64,000 bases of DNA from Klebsormidium nitens (taxonomy: Eukaryota > Streptophyta > Klebsormidiophyceae > Klebsormidiales > Klebsormidiaceae), in NCBI GenBank assembly GCA_000708835.1, contig DF237010.1, positions 182,351 to 246,350 of the forward strand. Direction: 5' to 3'. The translations under genes and the position numbers were made by a program. Positions 22,123-34,402 of this stretch are shown in pieces. Positions within the stretch are counted from its first letter, which is position 1, and the number at the start of each line of letters is the position of its first letter. The notes beneath the pieces were generated by a model. It searched no databases. It saw only the letters and a list, made by a program, of their open reading frames with translations, and was not told where the DNA came from.

Positions 22123-23871
22123 CTGCGCCACAAACGCGACGAGTATGCGTAGAGAGAAGCGGCGCGGAATCGGCCGGGCTCCCAACGTCAATTTCATGGT
22201 AAGGCTGGGATGCTAATGTCGTCGGCCGAATGCGCTTTGTAAGCACTGGACGTCTTAATAGACCCACAACGGTCTCTGTATGTCGTTCCTAAAACAGTCG
22301 CCGGTGCTTAAGTCTATGTAAACCACGTATCGTTGCCGTGCCTAACATCAGCTCCATGTGACCTTGAATCGAGTTGATCAGCAGTTTGCAAATGTACACG
22401 TGGCGAACCGCTAAGTCCTTTGCTATGCAGGCTCGCACAAGCTACCGTGCGAAACGGATCCCAAAGAACATGCCTTGGTGGTCCAGGGCCAAGTTATTCC
22501 AGAGGCTCCAACACGTAAGCTGCAGCGATTCGGCCTTCACTTTGAGTCCCATGCTTAGATTTCCTTGTAGCTCCACACTTCAATTATTGCTTAGTGTCCT
22601 GGCCAGTGCCTTCTTCAATCTGATACAAAAGAACGCACTGGCCACGAAAATCTGGCGATTGCGTGCAACGATATTCCCAGACGATCATCTCCCTTATGTT
22701 CTACTGAGAGCGTTTGGAGGTCAGAACGAGGGCACACCATCTCTTTTTCACGTTTTCTGCTCATGCATCTTACGCATACATGCCTAGTTTGAGACAAGTC
22801 TTCGAGTTCGGAGTGTTTGCACATGCCTTTCTCGAGCATCTTCTCCAATTATGCAGGTGTAAGCAACAGCCGGTTGTGCACGGTTGGCTTAGGTCAGGAT
22901 CAACACAATACACTAGGAAGCTTTCTAGCCGAAACGGAAATGGCACTGACATCAACCTCAATGTACGGACCGTACCGCTCGGGCACCTGGGGTACTCAGA
23001 CTCCAAGCAGCTATAGTACACAGGAAACAACATGCGACTATCTTAAGGCAACTTTTTAGCTCTACATAGTGGCAAGCGAGCCAGCTCTAGCTATTTTCCG
23101 GGGAGGGATGCCGTCCTCCCTAGAAGATGTCCTGCCACTCGGTGTACTTCCCCAACTCAGTCGGGTCTGCTTATCTCGCCCAAGGCGCTTGTAACCAAGT
23201 ACCTGAAAAGAAAGGAAATCAACCTTCATATTCATACCCGTCGAGGCGCCGAGGACAATAAGTATCTTCAAAGGTGGCTGGTTGCATCTTTTCGAATCTG
23301 GTCCCAGCTTATTCTGCTACTAGCTACTATACCATTGCATGTGACGCCGACGTATACTGAAGTATGCACGTTGGCCACTTGCCAGTCGCGCACGCGTCTC
23401 AATTCAATGATTATCTACGTTGCGTGTCAGATTGCTCAACGGAGATCGAGGTGCGCGCACATGCCAGCCCCTGTTTACCCGAGTGACATCAGCATCTTGG
23501 CTTAGCAATTTGAAACGTTAGTCATACGATCTCTGGCATGCATTGTGAGTTAAAAAGACAGTACGTCTAGGTAAGTTCTGCACTTGCGGCTGGCTTTGCT
23601 TCGGCCGTCTCAAGCCCGGCCCAAAACTGCCTCGAGCTCAGCCTGGCTTACTGAGGCCATTCCAGAAGCAAGTTCCGCTCATATTCGCGCCTATATACAG
23701 CATAGCTGGCCGCCAACAGTCAATCTTCCAACCACAGGCTGAGGCGCGTTCGTTTTTGATAATGTCATTGAGTTTATTGGGAGTTTCACTGCCAGCGTGG
23801 CCGCACGCCGGAGCATTTGGATGCCACTACTCCTTGGCGGCCGTTGTTTAATCGCCCTCATCTGCAAATGT
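22123..23871. other. Convergent intergenic region between FUZ and SHOC1
   Basis: No exon could be supported on either strand. Open frames at 22374-22787 and 22615-23059 lack splice support or homology. If the SHOC1 reading frame leaves its last exon by the alternative donor at 23917, a final short SHOC1 exon would lie in this stretch, but none was recognised. Confidence 0.4.
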
Positions 23872-26800
23872 TTAGCTCGAGACCATGCAGAACAGAGAGT
23901 CGAGACGGAGTCCTACCTCGGTCGCCCGCTTGTCTTGAGGCACGTCCATCAGGTGCGGCCGCGGCGTGCTCAGCCCTCCGTCGCTTTCCGCGCTGTGCGT
24001 CCCCTCCCCTTCCGCCGTCCTCCCCCCAGCCGCCTTCCGGGCCGCTTCCGGAACGTACTCGTACGCCCGGAAGTGCGCGATCGCCTCCTGGAGCTCCGGA
24101 CGCTCCGTGCGCTCGTCCGAATGAGTGTCCGTAGCGCCCGGGCCGCCAGAGTTCCCACTCGACCGCGACCGGCCTGGGCCCCTCTTCGCGCTCGGTGTTC
24201 CACCCCGGGCGGCAGACTCGACCCGACCGAAGGGCGCGTTCACACTCCGCGCCCTTGGGTTCGTCTGCGCCTTCGGCCAACCCGGTGTAAAACCCGCAGT
24301 TGGCGCGCCATTCCTTTCTCGGGTAGACTGCAGCCCGGTCGAGATACCGAGAGCAGGGCTCGAAGGAAACCGCTGACGCTTCTGGCCCTGGTTGTCGAGC
24401 GGAAACGCACTCGTCTGCGGCCATTCGGGCTTCCTCTTGCGCGCGAGCCAGCTCTCCAGCCCGTCGCCAGCGCCCCTTGCTCTAGTTGCATCCCGAGGGT
24501 CTTCCCATGCGGCCACTGTGGCTGCGCCCGTCGGCGCGCCGGCGCGCGGCCGCGCCTGCTCAAACCCTCCCCCAAAACCCTCTGCCGCTGGGTCCTCGAA
24601 CCGGCTGCGCTCTTCAAACGGTCCCACTTGGTCGAAGTCCGTCCGGCCGAGGAACGGAAGGCCCTCGTACAGGTCCTCCTGCAGAAAAGCTTCCGGGCCG
24701 TCCGAGTAGGGCACTCGCCTCTGCTCCCGGCGTCCGTAACCCCTCTCCTCAACGTCCGAGAACGGCACGTGCATCTGCTGCCGGTGTCCGAAACCCCTTT
24801 CCTGGACCGGCTCTTGCTCCGCGATCTCCCTCGCCGACGGCCATTCGGATTCCGGTTCTCGCGCCGCTTCGATCTCCGCAGCCGTGGGAAACTCGGGGTA
24901 AGCCGGAGCGCTGACGTCAGCTTCCATCCGGTAGTCCTCTTGGTACGTCTGAGGACCTTCTCCTGGGGCCAAGATTCCCGACTGCGGAACCCCTCCGTGC
25001 TGCGGGTATCGATCCGGCGGAACCTCCCAGTTGGACCGCCCCGGTTGATGCGCTTCTGCTGCCCTCCTTTCGTAGCCATACGAGCCCATCTCGTCACGTT
25101 CAAACTGGTGAGGAGCGCTCTCATAAGCGGACCCCGCTTCGCATTCCGCTGCTGCTCCATAAGGGATTGCTCCTTCGCAGCGCGCCCCCCCCTCTGGATC
25201 CCGACCGCAGTGCACCGTGTACTGGAGTGTGAAAAGGCGCAGGCTGCGCACCGGGACGTCGAACCGCCGCGTCAGCGCGACCTGCTGCTCCTCCGGAAGT
25301 TGCGCGAAGTGGGGCGCATTCACACCCGACGCCAGGATGGCGTGCGCGCTTACCGGGTTCAGGCTGGGAAAGGCCGTGAGAAAAGCCTCCAGGGGCGACG
25401 CAGTTTCCGGCATGGGGGGGGGGGTTTCGGGCGGAACGGAAGCGCTCCGTTTGGGCAAGGTTCGGATGGATCCGATGAGCTTGAGAACGAAGCGGTTGGT
25501 CGTGTCGGGGCAGTCTGAGAGGAGGCACTGGAGGTTGATGTCGAGGCCGAGAGCGGCCGCGTGGAGCGGGGTCAGCTCCTGATAGGTGGCGCGGAGGAAG
25601 GCGGGCGGGCCCTCGAAGATCTGCAAAGGGTTTGATGAAATAGCGGGGCAAAGTCAGAAGATTAGAGTCACTGCCTTGGAAGCCTGGTTCTGCGACAGCT
25701 TCAAGATCACTGCATAACGAACTTACCAAGAGATGCTGAGTAGCAGGACAATAGACGAGGAGACTGAGATACGAAGTCGCTTGTTGAGCGGGAGTCGAGG
25801 CTTCTCTTTGCCTTCGTCATGCAACCTGTATCCTTCAGAAACCAACTCTGCAAGATCTCCAAAAAGTGTCGGACAAAGAGGAGAGTTGCAGAGTAGAATT
25901 ACATGCCGGGCAAGAAGACCTTGCTCGATCCTTTTGACAATCCCTCTCACCAGGACGGCCGTCTTGTAGGCGAAGCTGACCGCCTTCAGGTGACTGTCCA
26001 CCGCATCCTGGAAGCAGGCCGGCAGGAGCGCCGCGAGCCTGTTCACATCGTCCAGGCACAGCGGATCCAGGCCCAGCCGCTCCGGTGTGAATATGGTCAG
26101 ACACGTGGCGCCGTGGAGGATGAGGTCCGCGGGCAGCGCCATGTCGCGCTCGACGACCTGTGCGCGCGCGCTCTTCTCCAGCTGAACGACTGACTGGTAA
26201 AGGGCGCGTCGCATGCTGATCTCGCTGTCGAGCATGTTGGCCACGATGAGAATGCGCCGGCCGCGGTCCGGGGGTTTGTTTTGGCTCGGCTGGACGTCCC
26301 TAGTGGGGACCTCAGGGATTTGATTGCCGATGTTGGTCGGAAGTGGCTCCGGGCGGCTGGTTGCGGGGAAGGCGGAGGGCTGGGGCTTGGAAACAGGAGC
26401 TGGCGGGTTTGCCTGCGAAGAGAGAGGTGCATTCAGATTGTCGGCTCCATCTCCCGCAGAGAGCCTCGTAGAATGGCACGACAACGCAGAGTAAGATCTG
26501 GCGACATCTTGAAATCAAAGTCTTCAGTCGGGTAGATTGGGATAGTGCAAAGAAGAGGACTTGATCACTTCTGAAGCAGGTCTTGAGGACCACGGGAGTG
26601 CAGCTGCGTCGTAATCGCAGTCGTCAAGTCCCTTACAACTGTTTTTCTCCAAGTTTGACCAACAAAGATAGAAGAGTCTGCAGAAAGTGAGGATCTTGCA
26701 TGGGAGACTGCTTCTGCTTCACGTTACAAAGGAGATTCTCTATGGAACTCGCATTCATGCTTACCTGGGCCTCTCCCCGAGACGGTACAGAAGGGACTCC

Positions 26801-29800
26801 AACACCCTCTTTCAATACCCTCATCTCCTCCACATGGCCGCGGACCCCGATCTTGTGGCGAGGGCACGTGGCTTGAGCCAGAAGCTCTTCAACCTGGTTC
26901 AGATCCGTGTCCGAGTTGCTGAGCCTTCCGTCCGAGAACTGGACGATCAAACCGAAGTCGTTCAAGGGGAAGGAGGCTTTGAGATACCTGTAGGAAAATG
27001 TCTATAACTAGCATGGGGGAGCAGTATCCTGCAATATTTGAACGTTCTGCACTCGCTGGAGTGTTGAAATTGCTGATGCTGATGGCTCGCAGCATTCGTC
27101 AGAGGAAAATGTGGGCTTAAGTCTCTCCTCCCGAGAGCGGAGAAGATAGCTGAGTCGTCAAGACACAAGGCTAAAAATGCTCTTCCTTTGTTTGAATATC
27201 TATGTAGCCTCTCTGTGCAACTAAAGCAATGCTAGGGAAAGACGGTACTTACCCGTATGATACGAGAAGACAATTGGAAACCGTCAGGGCCTCTTCGACT
27301 CCTTGCTTAAGCTTCTGTTGGGCTTCGGCCCCTACGGAAGTCAGAGCTTTGAGAATGCTTTCGTCTCGGTCGAGCTGGAAGGGCCGGAGTCCCGCCCCGA
27401 CAAGCTCGTTGTACATGCTGATGAATGCTCGCCTGCGGAAGACGCAGACGTCATTGTCGAATCGATTCGACTTAATTCCAAACCATCCTCCCTTCTGCGA
27501 TCCAAAAAGCGCAGCTCCTTTTGGGATGGTTCCCTTCATGCTGCTACACTGATGGCCTATAGCAATTTCCTCCCCGTTGGGCTGGTTTTATTGATATTTC
27601 GACGAGGGTTAAGCTTAAAGCAAGCCATTTCATCATTCTCTCACAACATCGAACGAAAAACAGTACCCACCTGTCCGCAAAAATTAGTATCTTTCTTTCC
27701 TGCTCGTCCCGCCGCCCACCAGAGGTAACTGCCGCCTTCAGGAGGTCACGCAGGCAAGCGAGCTTGGGCGTGTCGATCGCCAGGCCTGCCTCGACCCGGC
27801 CGTACGCGGTCTCCAGGGCGCTCTTGCTTTTCAACACAGCCATGGACATAAAGGGCATCGTCTGCAGGCTATGCTCCAAGTAGAGGAAGGCCACCTGCAC
27901 CAGCGGAGGAAAGTGTCAACAGGCTGCCACATTTGAGGAACAGGGAAGTCAATCACCGGGTCTGATAACGGAAGTATCAAAGCCGTGCAAGAGGCATAAC
28001 ACTCGTTGACTATCTTTCTAACGTCGAAAACTAGAGTCAGAAAGCACCACAACTTATGCGACAGTCGAGCCAAGGGTAGCCCAGAGGCTTTACATTTCAG
28101 CTGCCGATACCACGGAAAGGAAGCTGCTCTACATCAGAACCTTCAAGTCAAGCAGAAGATTCACCATCGGCTGTTGAAGATAGATCAAGGAGCCACGCAA
28201 GCAGAAAACCTAGAATCAGTACCTACCCGCACTCCGTAATCCAGCAGGTTCGACGCCGTCTGCCGGAGCGTCCACACAGTCGCGCACAGCCTTAAGCTCT
28301 GCTGATGGACGTCCCCCGTCTCCTTTTCCGAAGCAGCCGCTCTCTTTACCAGTGCCATCAACTCCCGGTTCCCCGCAGCGTCTACGCCAAATCCTGGCAC
28401 TTTCTCCTTTAGCCTGCTCTTCTCTCTGACCAAGATCGCGCTGTAGTCAGATCTTAGCGCCGCAAGTAGGGCTTCGTGATCCTCTGGAAGGTCTACTGTG
28501 TGAACTTCTACGGCGGGCGCGCTCGGAGCTTGAACAGCTTTTCCATTCTCAGACGCTTCTCGGCTTCCCAGGTCTTTCTCCGTGGCACCTCTGCGCTTCT
28601 TGCTCGCGGGCTCCTGTTCTGCGGCAGCAGGAGCGCGCGCGCGCACCGTTCCTTTCCTAGCTTGCATGAAGAAGGACAGGTCCTCGGTCATTGCGCCGGC
28701 AGTCTTGCTGACGAAAGCGGACCGCTGCCTGACGCTGCCCTCCGAGGCTCTCGCTGCTGCAGAGCTCTCTCTTTGGAAGACCACTTCTCCCTCAAGTGCC
28801 TCTTCCTCAACTGGTCTTTTCCCCCGGGAGCTCTCTGACGTCTCTCCTTCGTCGGGTTCAGGAGCAGCGAGAAAAGCAAGCAGGACGGAGGCCTTGTTCG
28901 CTGAAGGCTGCTGAGGCTCTGGAGGAACAGGGGCAGGCTCAAGCTCAGCTTTCATCTTCTTTTTGAACCGGAAGCAGCTTGCCTGGTTGCACGCCCCCGA
29001 TTGGGAGAGGTGCCAATCGAGATAGAGACTGTCGCCACCTAGACTGCGCGGTCGAGCGTGCGAGGAAGAGAAGATCTGAGTGGCCGTCTCTGCTGCGGGG
29101 CCCTGGCACGGCAAGTACGGAACTGGCAGCATGTTGAAGTTGAAGGAGTCCATTCTCAGCTCGGGGTGTGCCACCAGGCGATGGAACTCGTTTTCAATGG
29201 ACTCAGCCGTCGGCTCTTCCAAGGCTCCGTTTGCTTCGTCCTCTGAAACCACAGCGTTGAGCTTTGTGCAGACGAGGATCGCCTTTTTAGCAACGTTGGA
29301 AGGGAGGCCCTTAAAGAACTCGAGCGGATGGATTAGTGCTGGCTCTGCCAAGGCCTCAAGCGAAGGCTGCTTTGAACCCTGTTCCCTCGGTTGCACGCCA
29401 TCGCTCCTTTCTGCAAGGACCTCTTCCCAGCAAAGAACGGGTTCCGCCAAACCCGTCTCCTCCTCTTCTAAAACCCGCTTTTCCACAAACGCAGACCACG
29501 AGCTCTTATCCGATTCGGATGCATTTGAGCAGTCGGGAGTGTCAATGCTCTGATCTGCCAGCTGGGAAGCGAAGTCTTCAAACGGTTTCGTCAGGAAACC
29601 AAGCCCTGCGTTTCGCATTCTGCTGCCTTCACCCAGAGCAACATCAGGAAGCTCCTGAGGTTCAAATTCCCAGACCGTCGCTTCTGTGCTTCGGCATCCG
29701 GAGTCGTCTGCATTGACTGAAGAGCTCTTCGTTGTTGGACACTTGGATTTCTTCTCCTCTGCTTCCAGCATGCTGATGATCAAAGGGCAAGACGCCGCTG

Positions 29801-30847
29801 TATCAGGATTGGAAATCTCAAGCGGCTCTTGGAGATAACCAGGGTCCAGACCTACTTTCTCCTGCAGACGAATAAATGAGTTCACTCGGAGCCACTCACC
29901 ATGCATAAAGCCTCAAGCATGAGCAAATGCACGATGATCCACTCGAGGAAGGTAAAGGAACAGGCGCATGATCCACGTTCTGAGGCTTTCTTTGAAGACT
30001 CCAGAATGTAAATGGTGCTATCATGCAGAGTCCTTGCTGCAGCTTTTGAAACACAGTTGAACAGTATGAATCATTTCAAGCCTTACCCGTAATCTCCGTA
30101 ATACAGGGACCTCTTCGTCGATCTCAACCTCTTGAGATAACTTTATAAGGCAGCATGGGCTCGAGCCTCGATGCTGTCCCTGGAAAGGAAAATGAGGGAC
30201 TTTCAACAGATTTGTCTAAGCTTATGCTGTGAGATGATCTGAGATGACAAATATGGAAAAACATTCAATATTGTTTTTTGCTCAAGACTGTGGCAGTCAT
30301 CGTGGATTGAGTTTTCTAGAAAACCTACCTGCAGGTCGCTTTGGTCGAAAAACTCGCTTTCTTCGAGTTTCTGTATCGGATCAGCTTCGAAGACCTCTGG
30401 ATCTGGATCCTCCAAGGTCCTGAAAGTGGACCAGAAAGAATGCTGGCTCTCCATGTTAGAGACCCTACCCTCCTGAACTGGGAAAGGCGGAAAGCCGGCG
30501 TCACACGCTGCTGTTTGTGAAGAGAGGTGCGAATCCCTCGAAGATGCAACTGGAGATGATTTGCCCAGGATGCTTCCTCCATCCTCAATCAAGATCCTCT
30601 CAAAGCTCTCTGCAAGAGCATTCGCTGTCTCCCGTTCGTTTGCAGCTGGATGGTCTGTGAGATGCCATCCGCTGACTTGCAGCAGATCGTCGCAGGACGA
30701 GATGATTGCAGGTGTAACCTTCTTCTCAGGATCTTCTGGCCTGCATGGAGCTACTCTTGGAACCGGGAGCAGATACGATATGTGTTGTGCTCGCTCTTTC
30801 GCTGCTTGTATCGCAAAGAAATCTGTCCCATAAGAACGGAGACGCAT
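23872..30847 (-). CDS. SHOC1: SHOC1/ZIP2 homologue, XPF-like meiotic crossover (ZMM) protein
   Basis: Predicted SHORTAGE IN CHIASMATA 1 / Zip2, an XPF-related protein without nuclease activity that stabilises class I crossover intermediates with PTD/Spo16. Exons 30329-30847, 30087-30179, 28227-29861, 27671-27894, 27253-27432, 26765-26987, 25951-26412 and 23872-25620 join in phase to 1694 aa; Arabidopsis SHOC1 is about 1600. Family blocks: the N-terminal MRLRSYGTDFF; VAFLYLEHSL; SFPLNDFGLIVQFSDG; VVERDMALPADLILHGATCL; KTAVLIFEGPPAFLRA; and a helix-hairpin-helix region FLTAFPSLNPVSAHAILASG followed by VPVRSLRLF. The third exon and the C-terminal ~450 residues are acidic, Ser/Pro- or Arg-rich and probably disordered, as in plants. 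A donor-like GTAGGA at 23916 could remove the last residues. Divergent from V-ATPase D. Confidence 0.87.
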
Positions 30848-31668
30848 GGTGCCTTTTGACCCGTGATATAGCAGCTCTGCTTTGTATTCTGATTAAGATA
30901 CTACAAGAGGACACTTTGTCAATCTCGTTGAGGGGATCGCATGTCGTTCAGGCCACTTCATCAGCAAGTTCAACGCTTCTTTGCCCATCATCAAGCCATG
31001 TTGATGAAGCCCCTTGCCACCTGAAGCTAGGGAGATCCAAAAGTTGGCTCTTCTCAGCTGGCGCCAGCGCCCTCATCTGGAATTGGGGCAGTCAAGCATG
31101 TATTTCTGCAATTCTTCCGTCTCTGCTACATAGCTGAGGCTCAGATGATTGCCACACTGTTCGTCGCATGCGGCCGCGCGTTCGGTCAGCTTGCACCGCT
31201 TTTGCCAGTGTAGCGGAGGGTTTTGTCAGGGTTTTGCCTATCCTCCGACGAGCATTTTGAGGGTTCTAGGTTGGAAAGGTCTCCCGCATCTAGTTTCCTG
31301 TGAAATGTGTAGGCTACACTGTAGAAAAGTCTGAAAACGCTAGCTAGAGCCACGCGCAGAAAGGAGGGGCTATCAAGGGCGGAAAGGAGGCAGCCCGGAA
31401 AGCCAAGGTCACCAGCAAATTGATCGAGCCAATCGGCCAGCACCAGACATCACTGCCTTTGCTTAAAAGTGATAAATTGAGCTTCTCGGGAGCTGACGTT
31501 ACTGACTCAGAGACTTTGGCGTGCTACTTGACAGTGCGTCTTCTGTAGTTATTGATTCGAGCGAGGATTTGATTCAGGACAATCTTGAGAAATCAAGGAT
31601 CTGAGGGGAAATCCTCCCCCAACAATTGAGCAGGCCACACATTGCTTCACTCAATTATCTAGGCAGCA
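30848..31668. other. Compact divergent promoter between SHOC1 and V-ATPase D
   Basis: Only 821 bp separate the two start codons, so the meiotic gene and the housekeeping pump gene must share or abut promoters. No exon is supported in between, and I could not assign specific elements. Confidence 0.45.
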
Positions 31669-33228
31669 ATGTCAGGTGGAGGAGCGAGGCTGGTCGTGGT
31701 GCCAACGGTGACTGTTCTGGCAGTCATCAAGGCTCGTCTTATAGGTGCCACAAAAGGTCATCAGCTTCTGAAAAAGAAGAGCGATGCGCTCACTATGCAA
31801 TTCAGGCAGATCCTGAAGAGAATTGTGGAGACAAAGGAGATGATGGGAGAGACAATGAAGCAAGCGGCGTTTGCACTCACGGAAGCCAAGTATGCAGCGG
31901 GGGATAACATCAAGCATACAGTCTTTGAGAATGTGTCATCAGCCACCATAAAGGTATGCGCAAATGATCCAAATGATGTCTTCCTGATTGCGAATTTCAA
32001 GCTCGTTGCATCGTGCATTTGCCATGATCCTGATGTTAATGATCGCCCCAGAATGAGTGCTCTGTCATCTGTGCTGTACGCTCTTCTTTTCGTGGGCCTT
32101 TCAAGCTTAGGAGATGAGCATTAAAGCTGTACTCTCATGTCTTACTAGCTTTTGATTCAAAATTCTGACTCCCAACTCTTCTATCAACCTCACTGGTGAT
32201 GCTAAGTCCACTTCTAACTTTATCACACTGCTGCCTTGAACAGGTTAGGTCGAAGCAGGATAATGTGGCCGGGGTCAAGCTCCCAAAGTTCCAGCATTAC
32301 ACGGAAGCGGGTGAAACGAAGAATGCTTTGACTGGACTCGCAAGGGGAGGGCAGCAAATACAGCTTTGCAAATCTGCTTACGTAAAGGTAGGCAACCCAA
32401 TGTCTCTTACTTGTGGAGGATGTGGAGGAGCTGCAAAGCTTGGCTTCCAGTTTGACCTCTTTCTCCATCAATGCATGTGCCAAACAAAACTCCTGCTTTT
32501 AGTAGAGCCTTTGACTCTGCTTACTCAGATCGCCTGTGAACTTTGATTCTAAGATGGTCTTGAAAAGAGTGGATCTCATACACTGCAGGGAATGGAACTG
32601 AATCTATGCAACTTCTCATACTGTTCCGAAATCAGACCAAGTCTTCCCCCTCTCACTACATTCTAGCTTTGATTGGTGATCGCTGCTTGCAGGCTGTGGA
32701 ATTGCTCGTAGAGCTGGCCTCCTTGCAAACATCGTTCCTCACGCTTGACGAGGCCATCAAGACCACGAACCGGCGTGTAAATGCACTGGAGAATGTTGTG
32801 AAGCCGAAACTGGAGAACACTATCTCATACATCAAGGGTGAGCTGGACGAGCTGGAGAGAGAGGAGTTCTTCCGTCTCAAGAAGGTGCAAGCGAACAAGA
32901 AGAAGGTCGCTGACAGGGAGCTCAAGGTATGTGCTAACCCTGTCTCCTTATGTAGTTGACAGTTGAAGGTTGAGAAGTGGTAGCATTGAACGAGTATACT
33001 TGGCGCCTCAGAAAACGTTGATCCTTTTTTGAGATATTCATAGGAGGTTTTGCATGAGCTACTTGATCGGCAGGCCTCCGTTGGAGTTATTCTGATTTTA
33101 TTTCTTTTTGTTTTCTCCAGGAAAAGCTTGATGCTGCTGGGCGGGTCGCTGACAAACTGGCAGCCCGTGCTGAGGAAGTCGTAAGTATGTTGACAGCAAA
33201 TGGCAAGGACGAGGACGTCATTTTCTGA
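31669..33228 (+). CDS. VHA-D: V-type proton ATPase subunit D (VMA8)
   Basis: Central-stalk subunit D of the V1 sector, a long coiled-coil hairpin that rotates inside the A3B3 ring and couples ATP hydrolysis to proton pumping. Exons 31669-31953, 32244-32387, 32693-32926 and 33121-33228 join in phase to 256 aa, close to the usual ~260. Conserved blocks: RLVVVPTVTVLAVIKARLIG near the N-terminus, HQLLKKKSDALTMQFR, LPKFQHY, LTGLARGGQQ, LASLQTSFLTLDEAIKTTNR, and RRVNALENVVKPKLENTISY, with the C-terminus ending in DVIF. The GTAAGT inside exon 4 (33181) must be read through, since the frame continues to the family-typical end. Confidence 0.96.
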
Positions 33229-34402
33229 TTGTTTTACCTCCCGGTCGTCATGTACATAGCCGATTTAGAACCTTGTGTTCAAGCACGCCCATGAGGTGTA
33301 TAGCTTACAGGTATAATCAGCAATGATCAGGTTTCTCAACTTTTTTAGTTCCGCCATAAGCTAGGCTCAGAAAAAGATTCAGATTTCCGTCATAAGCCGT
33401 ACAGAAGAATGGAGTGAACTGGTGAACAAAGGCGGCAATATGCATTGCAGCTATTGTCCGGTTCTCAAAGTTGCAAGCTGAACGGATCGAATGCAAGAAG
33501 CTCTTGGCACGCCCTCAAGAAGTGCCACCCAATGTTGATGAGTGATGATTTTGCCACGTCTCCGGGGTGGACGGTATGAATCTCATGCAACTGCAATGCA
33601 GATCTAGAGAGCTAGATTGCTGATATTTTTGCACTTTCAATAACATGTTATGATTATAAGTTGGATGAGAATTGATGTATACATGTTATAGCTCTGGCAA
33701 TCGACTGGCTCTGCGATCTGGGTGCATAGTCGGATGTCGTTTGCACGGTACCAGGTCCTGGTCACCATGTGTCATTGCATGATAAGCAGCTTCGATGCCT
33801 TGTTAGCTAGTGCAGTGCAGTGCTAACACTTGAGTGCACGCGGTCAGTATGGAACGGCGCGTCTGATGCATGCATGCATTAACTTGAGTCACTAGATTTC
33901 CGAGGCCGCTTGCGCATTAATACGAACGGCTACTCTAGGCGCGGGCCTCAGCCATGCATCATGGCATGTCACTTGGATGCATGCGGCGTTTCAATGCAAG
34001 AATATGGGCCCACTGAGCGTCAGGCTCAGAATATAATCGCCGGCAATGACTCCATGGGTGCGACGTACAGGCCGGGCACTGACCTGCCTGTCTCACAAGA
34101 TCAAAGCTTTTGTTGCCACTGGCACTGATGCGAAGCCTGTCTGTGGCACTGCCGTAATGATGGCGGTAGACGCATCCTCCACGAACTTTGGAAGGTAAAG
34201 ACGACAGTAACTTCTTGGGGTGAGGTGCAAGCCCAATCTGATGCAAGCCATGAGTTCACGGGAATCATGAGATGTCGGAGGATGAGGTCTCAGCTTAATG
34301 TTAGCTAAAGGTTTTCCTGCCTGCATAATCTCCACTAGAATCAAGTTGTCACCACTAACTCATCCGTTTCGGCGGCTCCAGGGCAGGGCGTCGACTCTCA
34401 AC
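33229..34402. other. Convergent intergenic region between V-ATPase D and topoisomerase I
   Basis: No gene seen. The part 33740-34000 is rich in GCATGCATGC, GTGCAGTGCAGTGC and TGCATTAA words, the same kind of palindromic composition seen in other 3'-3' gaps of the window. Confidence 0.4.

Noticed and set aside
23797-25518. 573-aa plus-strand open frame
   Set aside because: It is the antisense of the Arg/Pro-rich last SHOC1 exon. It has no homology, and the minus frame continues conserved SHOC1 blocks.
33181-33186. Splice donor GTAAGT inside the last V-ATPase D exon
   Set aside because: Reading through gives the conserved C-terminal end DVIF and a stop at the expected length.
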